Below are positions 56,672 to 64,000 of a stretch of DNA of 64,000 bases, piece by piece (the first letter of the stretch is position 1; each line of letters opens with the position of its first letter). The stretch covers positions 69,267,468-69,331,467 of the forward strand of contig NC_088796.1 of NCBI RefSeq assembly GCF_011386835.1, given 5' to 3'. Source of the stretch: Chrysemys picta bellii. Lineage: Eukaryota > Chordata > Testudines > Emydidae. The translations under genes and the position numbers were made by a program. The notes under the pieces were generated by a model. The model had not been told where the DNA came from and made no database searches. It saw only the letters and a program-made list of their open reading frames with translations.

Positions 56672-57547
56672 TAAGCCTGCTTTTAAAGTGACCCTCTTCT
56701 GTCTTATGCTTATGCAGAGTAAGTTCTACTGATCAGGTTGTTTTGCAATCAATTCCAAAAAATTAGCATGTTATATCTTGGGGGTTATTCCACCCAATCT
56801 GTATATGTAAGCTCATAACTTGTTGTTCAAGGAATTAATTTCTGATTTAGATACGTTCTGTTTCCCTCACAATGTAAGTAAATAAATAATGGCAGTTATG
56901 ACAAGCTACAAAAAAAGTTAACAAAATATTCTCCTGGACATGCAGCCAGTTAATGACTGTTGCTATGATGCAGCCACAAGGCAAGCGTGGGCTAAATTGA
57001 ACATTTAAACTAGCATCTGTTATAGAGCTTGTGATATGTGACCTAAATACTAAGTGGAGGCTATTTACCCAACAGCATCATTAGCTGAAACCAGAGGAAG
57101 GTGTAGGAGATGCAGGGAAATGCATACACATAGGAGGTCTGGTAACTTACATTTCCAGAAGACATTATTATATTGCATTTGTCAATAAACATCTTCTGAC
57201 ATCACATGTCATTCATGCTCCTCGTTCAGATTTTTTTTCTTTTCAATCTTAGTATATATACTGTATTTACAAGAAAACGTGCACCCTTTTGCATAGACCA
57301 GTAACAATCTGAAAGCTCATATGGTGAGAAACATCTTTTAAAAGTTTTAAAAAAATATTGCATTTTAATATGCAGTCTTTGAAGGCTAAAACCTTCCCAC
57401 TATTGGGGGGTGGGGGGGAGGAATCTTTAACTGTTTTATTACCTGTAATGCATTCAAACCAAAAAAGTTCAATCTGCTTTCAAATTAGATTTATCAACAG
57501 TTTCAAATTTTGTTTTATATGCTACTATTTATGGAGAGTGATACAGT
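56672..57547. other. AT-rich non-coding stretch
   Basis: Nothing recognised; a G-rich run TTGGGGGGTGGGGGG lies at about 57404-57418. Confidence 0.5.
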
Positions 57548-58190
57548 TTATGTATATACCTTGGTCCTAAATGGATTTGTGGAGCTGCTTGGTGAGATCG
57601 GCATACTCATGCACTGTTTTGTAACCTGTGCATTCTCCTCCATTTGTTCTGAAACACATTCTATGTTGGAATAGCACAGATTCAGAGCATTGCTGTTCAG
57701 CCATAAGTATGTCTGTCCATTGTGTTTGGTGACGATGTCACAGCATCTCGTGTATTCTCGTGTGGCTGTCTTTGTATCGTGTAATGATTGCATCTTTGAA
57801 ATTCCAAGGAATTTTCTGTTTCCCAGATATCTTTAATAATGTTGTATAGATAGTTGACAGTTTTGGAGCCTTCAAGTTAAAGATTTCTGTTGGTTTGCTG
57901 ACTTTGTCTGGTGATTTACTTGACTTCATTTATTTCATAGCTTTTTACACTTCCTCAGTGGTAAGTAACTGGATAACTTCTTCACGTCTGGGGTGCTGGG
58001 TTAGTTTCTCTAGCACCTGTGGGTTGATAGTGGAGGGGAAGGTCACGTAGTTCATAAAGTGCTGCACCCATTGTTCAGAGATAACCAAGGACAAGAGAAA
58101 GGTAGATCCCTCTGCACACTTCAGTGGAGCTGGTCCCAATTTTGATGGGCCATAAATTGACATCAGTGTGTCATAAACCACCTTTTGGTG
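57548..58190 (-). pseudogene. LINE reverse-transcriptase fragment, decayed
   Basis: On the minus strand, one frame from 58181 reads MVYDTLMSIYGPSKLGPAPL and then FMNYVTFPSTINP, EKLTQHPRREEVIQL and TTEEV. A second frame from 57929 follows with KSPDKVSKPTEIFN, GKQKIPWNFKDAIITRYKD; a third frame continues from about 57793. The order (connector, a region like the usual GKAPGxDxIPAEI block, then IPxDFKDAxI) matches non-LTR reverse transcriptases of a type I associate with RTE-like LINEs. There are at least one stop and one frameshift. No active-site motif is preserved in this piece. Confidence 0.65.
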
Positions 58191-60970
58191 TTAGTTATTG
58201 GCATAGTGAATCTGTAGTTCCATGAAATGAATGGATCACTTAATTTTGTGTGTGTGTTCTTAGTCTTTTATTTATAATTTGCAGCTACATTCAGTTTCTG
58301 ACCTTCCCAACCCTGGGTTCCATGTATGTGCATTTCTCTTCCTTTTGCTTCTTGCTCTAACATTCCTCTGGAACCACAGAGCTTGAATTTGGGACTCAAA
58401 GGGAATTGTAAATGTCCCTTTGAACTACAACTGGCAGCTTGAACTTTTTGCTTGTGTAGCCTGCCCCCCCCCCCCCCCCCCAGGTTAGATCCTTTCTAAG
58501 ACTAAAATTGAATGGAGATGTGTTTCTTTCTTGGTTGATGGCCTCACCTGTGGGGATGCAGGGGAGGGTGCGGGTTACGAACAGCAATAAATGAATTTAC
58601 TCTAACAGTATATGTGATCCAGGGACCTCTTGATCCCTCCTGGCAGAGGGGATAGGAGGTACGTAGGGCTTTATAGGGATCCCCTGGGATGGAAATATAC
58701 AGACTAGTTCACCAAAGGGTAGCATGTGAGATCTCTACTGAGAGCCTGTAGCCCACTGGTTTTCATAACCATTGCAAAATGTATGTGAATGATATTTAAG
58801 TAGTTAGGTACCTGTACCAAAAATTATGTTCTTAAGGTCTTGAAATTCAGGCAGGTCACCAGGAGGTGCCATACCTTCTGCCTGAAAGGAACATTTCTGA
58901 TGTAACAGACACCTGTTTCCCTGTCTGGTCACTTGTGTATTACATTGTGAGGCATATATGCAGATTTGCATACTGAACCACAAGCGAAATAAGAGGTTTC
59001 CTCTCTTGTAGATTGTGCAAACAGCAGGGGAGGCCCTGTCTTTATTCATAAACAAAGGATCATTCTGGTATATCTTGGGGTGCAAGGAAACACCCAGGTT
59101 CTTTACCAAGAAGCGAAGCTGACAGTGTGTCTGTCTCATGAAAGGAGGCTCATAGCTAGTCTGGCTGTAAAACGTTGTAAAGATGTTGGGTGAGCTCATG
59201 TCCTGTAGAATATTGTACCTTGTTAGTTAAGTCTAGGCTCTAGAATGTGTGTTGTGACTTTTGTTTGATATGTAACCATTTCTTTCCAATACCTCTACGT
59301 GCTACTACTTGATACTCTGTTTTGTTAAATAAACTTCTACTTGATTTCATTTTAAACATAGCTGAAGTGCTGTGTGTTAAGTAGTGATCTGAGGTGGAAC
59401 TGGTAACCTGGGATATATTGTTCCTTTGGAAGCAGCAGCAAATGTGTGAATACTGTGAATGTCCAGTGGACTGCTGGCTGGACACTCCAGAGAGTGGCTC
59501 GGAGGGCTCGAGGATTGGAGTGTGCCTCTTGCTAACCTGTAGCGAGACAGTTGGGCCTGCGAGGCCTAGAAGGGAGAGCTTGTGTTGCATGGGGCCAGGG
59601 GAGTTGGTGGGTGACCCCTGGTAGGCATGCTAAGGTCATATGATAGCTTGTTGCCTCACAACACTGGGTGCCCCCAGTAAGCATCCCATTATGTAAGATC
59701 ACATGGCCAAACTGATTTTTTTTTTCCATTTAGCATTAACACATATATGCGTATAAACAATCTTGTGAAACTCCACCCTTTGCAGGAATTCTTTTATTTG
59801 TACGATGTATGCTGTGTTTGGAGAAGATGCAGGTTGTCAGCCCAACAAGTCCCACCTCGCAGTGAGGGTTGAGGGAGTGTGTGGTCTACTACATGCCACT
59901 ACTGCAGATCAGTCTTTTGACCAGGGATGGCCATGCTGCTGCTCTCCATGCAGCCACAGTCCTCGTGGGTATAAGAAGTAGGAGAGCTACACTTTGGTGA
60001 TGGTTCTTGGTTCTGGTACCAAACTACCTGCTCTTCCTTACTGCCCCCTCCACACCTCCAGATAAAACCCATATCCCAGCCATAAATGGTCCAATTTAGC
60101 AGTTAATTTCTTCTAGTTCAAATGTTGTGATTTTCCCCATCCCCCAACATAATTGCAAATTTTCTTTTCTGCTCACAACTCCTCTCTATGAACTTGGTCA
60201 GATCATATATGGCTGTCCTTACACGTTCCAATGTCTCCTGCCCCTTCGTCAATTTACTGGTTTAGGAACCCTTCACACACATCAAACAGCCCACTTAGGA
60301 ATTATCTCTAAAGAGTGAAACTCTCTTATGCTAGGGGCATCTAGCTCACAGGAATGTTGACATCATTTATGATACTAGCAACATGCGAGACCAGTGCAAA
60401 AACATAAGTTAAGGAAGAAAAAATTGATTCAATTAAAATAAGAATTTTCCCTTCAGGCCTTCAGCCAACCATGGAATAAAACTAAGATCATTGATATGTT
60501 TACAAGAGATTTATAGGTCTTTTGTGCCAAGCGCTATAGTGTGACTTTTAGTTTACAGATAATTGATCTATGACCCTGAGGAATTTGGTATAATATCTCT
60601 TACAATTGGCCATGAGAAAGCAACTGTGAGTATAATGTAACCTGTTTTCATAAAAGATCAAATGATCATGTTAATTAAAAAAAAATCTAAAATGATTTGT
60701 AAATGGTTTTATTAAAAATCAGACAAAACAACTCCTCTCCCTCCCCGGATCCCCAAATCCTGTACATTTTGGAGTTGTGAGCAAAAATATTGTAGTGTTT
60801 ATCTCTACAGTTTTTTATTTTATTTTTTGCACTGATACTCACATAACCATTCAGATTATTTTTAAAGCAGTCAAAATATGGATTCAAACCTAGGCTTGCC
60901 TTCCAAATTTCAGGTGGAAGTTAAGTTAGTGTTAGATTGTTTAGATTCTGACCCCCTCCCTCATGGTGTA
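58191..60970. other. Non-coding stretch
   Basis: No gene recognised. The 131-codon minus frame at 58804-59199 and the 116-codon frame at 59240-59590 have no domain I know. A run of 18 C lies at 58464-58481. Confidence 0.5.
58464..58481. repeat. Poly(C) run of 18
   Basis: An uninterrupted C run between GCCTG and AGGTTAGATCC. It falls within sequence homologous to nothing I recognise. Confidence 0.9.
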
Positions 60971-60977
60971 ATAATAT

Positions 60978-61025
60978 GACCAAACCCTTATATAGCACTT
61001 TTCATCAGTAGATCTCAAAGGTATT
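60978..61025 (+). repeat. Short MIR-like fragment
   Basis: CTTATATAGCACTTTTCATC and AGTAGATCTCAAAGG match the beginning of the MIR-like copies at 6307 and 48810. Confidence 0.5.
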
Positions 61026-62889
61026 GCTCTAAACTGCTGCAGTTGTGAACAGGGCAGCTCACCAATAGAGCTAACAGCCACCTGGTTTAAGTTGTAAGGA
61101 GTTTGATTACAAGATATTCTAAGAGATAGGTTCCAGAGACAAGGGTCTTTATCCCTTGTTTCCACAGAGTAAGGGCTGACTTTAGGGGGTAGCAAGCAAG
61201 GCAATTTTTGTTGCTTCTTTCATAGAGATAGATCCTTTATATGCTTCTATAAATTTTTTTACAGCACCTAGAGAACTAGATATCCATTTATGAAATTTAA
61301 ATAAAATACATGGAAACTGAGTCTGATGGGCACACTTGTTTAAATTTTGATTGAGCCTGGAGTGGAGTGGAGTGTGTGTGAAATTATTCCATTTTTCTGA
61401 TATGAAGAACATCCAGTTACACAGTCAGAAATACTCAACTCACAATCATGAAGCATGTCAATGAACACAGTATCTTATAGACAAATTCAAAATTTATTTT
61501 TATCTTCTTTGCATATGTGATGAGCTGCTATTGATCAAAGTAGAAAATACAAAAATATTTTGGACATGATGGACCAATAAGGGTCTGATATTTAGCTGGG
61601 AGTTTTGTAAAGAAGGATCTCTGAGCTGTGAGGAGGGAAAGAGAGTCCTTTAATGTCTTGGCTTTAAATATGATCAGTGTTTCTTTCCCAAGATTAATGA
61701 GCCAGTTAGTAGACGTTAGGCATGGTGTACTCACAAAACAAATTCCTGTGTGACCATATTTATTTATTTAAATATTTAAATATTCTTACTAAAACCAGAC
61801 ATTGTGTCCTCACTATGTAATTTCTTTTTAGTGTCCTTGAAATGCTGATAGAGGAACTCAAGAATGTTTGGAGCAGAGAACCCCATTGGTAGCAGAGGAT
61901 GATGAAACAGGATAGATCAAAACACAAGCCAATAGACAATCTCAACATCAAATTTACCCTGGAGAGAATTCTTTAGCCCTGATTTGGATACAAGTCAAAG
62001 TGTTTGTGTGGGTGGTGGTGGGGAATGGATTAAGAGAGAAAGGTACAGAAGTTGTTGAGCCTATGGATGGTCTAATAGTAATTTATAAAACTGTCAGAAC
62101 ATTTTTTTTTTCTTTTTTTCCACAGAAAGTGTTTTCTTTTACCTAACCACTATAGAGCGGGTCAGAACAACTTTTCAACAGGTGGTAGAAGATCCATATA
62201 AGTTAAAGATCCAGGTTCTTATAACTTAATAAGTTAAAGATTATGTTTGAAAACATTTTTCAAGAAATGTTTAAGGATTTCTGCCTTCCCTCCCATCTTT
62301 TGTTGATTATCTTAATTTGATGGAAATGTTCTAACAAACTCTACTAATTTGTTTGTGAACTGGGGATAAAACCGTTTTGTGATGAGTAATAAATTGATGA
62401 ATCAGTCATACTTCTGGAAATTGACACTCTGACCCAAAATTACTTAGTTTCTGAAATTCTGGAGAGTTTGGAGATTTAAGTTAACAGAAGCTTCTTTTTA
62501 AGAGCAACAGCTGTGGCAGATAGGATGGGAGTACAAAAATAGATGTTGACAAGAAGAAAAGGGAGAATGAAAAGGCAGTTCTAATCTGAAAAGTGATACC
62601 ATGAATGGCATTGTTGAGTGATATATTATTTTATCTCACTGATTTCCAGATGACTTGTACAATTAGGAGATTTAAAGAGATAGCTTTTCTAATTGCCAGC
62701 CCTGCAAATGTAACCTAGAATCTAGAAGTCAAGCTCTGTTCTTTCTGGCTCATACTTCACCAAGAATAAAGATTCTTCAATCAGAATTCATGTCCTGATT
62801 GAGCAATGCACTTGAGGATTGATGTCAATGGGACTATTCATATGATCCAAATCAAGCTTGTGCTGAAGTGCTTTGCTGGATCAGAGTGT
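61026..62889. other. AT-rich non-coding stretch
   Basis: Nothing recognised; short minus frames at 61182-61951 have no domain. Confidence 0.5.
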
Positions 62890-62895
62890 TAGTTC

Positions 62896-62959
62896 ACAGT
62901 TCTGTTGATACAGATCGACTAACACAGCTATCCCTCTGGTAGTTGACAGTTCTGTTGAT
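62896..62959 (+). mobile_element. Very short Penelope-tail insertion with 14-bp target duplication
   Basis: Exact copies of ACAGTTCTGTTGAT lie at 62896-62909 and 62946-62959; the similarity extends six bases further to the left with one mismatch. Between them (62910-62945, 30-36 bp of new DNA) is ACAGATCGACTAACACAGCT and ATCCCTCTGG. This matches, with a few changes, the reverse complement of the left tip of the Penelope-like element (CAGACTAACACGGCTACCCC). I read it as an insertion of the terminal tail alone. Confidence 0.75.
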
Positions 62960-63224
62960 GTTGCTCAAGAGGGAACAGGATGCAGTTCATTCTCCTGCAA
63001 TTCTCTTTGGCTCTGCTGGGTTAACATGAGTAACTGTTGATTCAGGAGAATAAACACAAATGACCATGAGTACACATGGGTGTAATGAGTAAGGCATTTC
63101 TATCTAGACAGAATGGCCCCAAGTATTTATTAAATATATTGTTTTAGATAACCAAGAAGCTGTAATCATTATTAAAGCATAATACACTGGGATTGTTTTT
63201 CTTAATGGCCAACATTGTATGTGT

Positions 63225-63275
63225 GTATGATTTTTTTATATATTATATATATTTATATATATTATATATAAAAAT
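63225..63275. repeat. TA-rich palindromic tract
   Basis: Alternating TATATATA-type sequence with the palindromic units TATATATTATATATATTTAT and its mirror. Confidence 0.85.
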
Positions 63276-63426
63276 CACTTAATTAAGGCACCCTTCTGCT
63301 GCCCATACTCAGATAGCGTAAGGTACCATTCAAGCAGTCACCCAAATAAGATCAGCTGGACGTAGGTGGAGGAAGGTACTATTTAACAAGGACAGCAGAA
63401 TCTGGCCCTTAGAAACCTTTCAAATG

Positions 63427-63432
<6 letters not shown>

Positions 63433-63477
<45 letters not shown>

Positions 63478-63490
63478 TATATATATTTAA
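63433..63490. repeat. (TG)n microsatellite
   Basis: About 19 TG units (63433-63471) followed by AAAATATATATATATTT. A likely length-polymorphic site. Confidence 0.95.
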
Positions 63491-64000
63491 TAGTCCATAT
63501 AACACACCAGAAGAAAACTTTATTTTAGAAATGAGTTATTTTTGATATCTGTGCAGCTTTAAATATAAAAAATGTTAAATATGTGCCAGCTGCAGCTTTT
63601 CAATAGCATTTACTTGTGATTTTTGCTGCCTTTCAGTTTAGCGGTTTGTTTTTGTTATTTTTTAGGAAGAAAGAGAAATTGGTGGAATTATAAGCTCAAA
63701 CCCGAAATTTTTAAATAGGCAGTTACATTCAAAAGCCAGACTAACTGCAGGTGCATTGTGCTGATGGTAGAGCAGTTATTTTAAAAAGTTTCATGTAGGA
63801 GGGATGGAGGCTGAGTAACAACAGAGGTCCAGAAAATGTGTGGTTTGAAGTGCAAAAGCATTTACTTGTCATTCAAAAAAAAAATCATAACTTTCCTAAA
63901 CTTGGAAACATGTTAGGGTTGCCTACGTTCATTCTTTTAAGAAAACAAGAATGACTAAGATGTACTAGTTAGTCTCTGCTGCCTATTGAGTGTTTGACCC
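63491..64000. other. AT-rich non-coding end of window
   Basis: Nothing recognised. Confidence 0.5.

Noticed and set aside
58804..59199. 131-codon minus-strand open frame
   Set aside because: No recognisable domain, and codon content looks random; kept out as unsupported.

Overview
The window is vertebrate nuclear DNA, most likely from a cryptodiran turtle. The best host marker is a tRNA-derived SINE of the turtle Cry-I type at 52552-52744. The Penelope-like, hAT and Harbinger short elements also look like those of turtle genomes. This identification is from memory of family consensus sequences, not from a search. I found no convincing host gene, exon series, tRNA, rRNA or known small RNA gene. 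Composition is mostly AT-rich intergenic or deep intronic DNA, and almost every open frame longer than 100 codons lies in a transposable element or is a chance frame in GC-rich repeat DNA.

Layout: 1-12 kb holds old interspersed repeats, a composite inverted-repeat element with a nested hAT short element, and a mariner-type short element. 12,284-17,262 is a nearly complete two-gene PIF/Harbinger DNA transposon with matching terminal inverted repeats and a 3-bp target duplication. It carries a decayed Myb/SANT-like gene (+, with an intron) and a decayed DDE transposase gene (-) facing each other, with poly(A) signals between them. 20-25 kb holds small repeats, a 45-bp perfect palindromic insertion and a 1.66-kb Penelope-like retroelement with reverse-transcriptase and GIY-YIG parts flanked by inverted copies of its own terminus. 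25.5-27.5 kb is a second protein-coding transposon-like unit with degenerate terminal inverted repeats and a cysteine-rich protein whose family I can recognise but not classify.

From 28 to 64 kb the window is a mosaic of non-autonomous DNA elements (hAT at 34,050, 47,684 and 56,350; Harbinger-like at 33,159, 37,364, 39,980 and 54,519; mariner-like at 43,093), a 677-bp solo LTR, the turtle SINE, a fold-back Penelope-derived insertion with a 14-bp target duplication, a LINE reverse-transcriptase fragment, MIR-like fragments and simple repeats.

Functional logic: the Harbinger transposase and its Myb-like partner are the expected two-protein system, and several short elements share the start of its terminal repeat, so a relative of this element is a candidate source of their movement. 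Four separate insertions carry Penelope-like termini, three of them folded back on themselves and three with exact 14-bp (the fourth with an approximate 13-bp) target duplications. This repeated architecture is the most unusual signal in the window.
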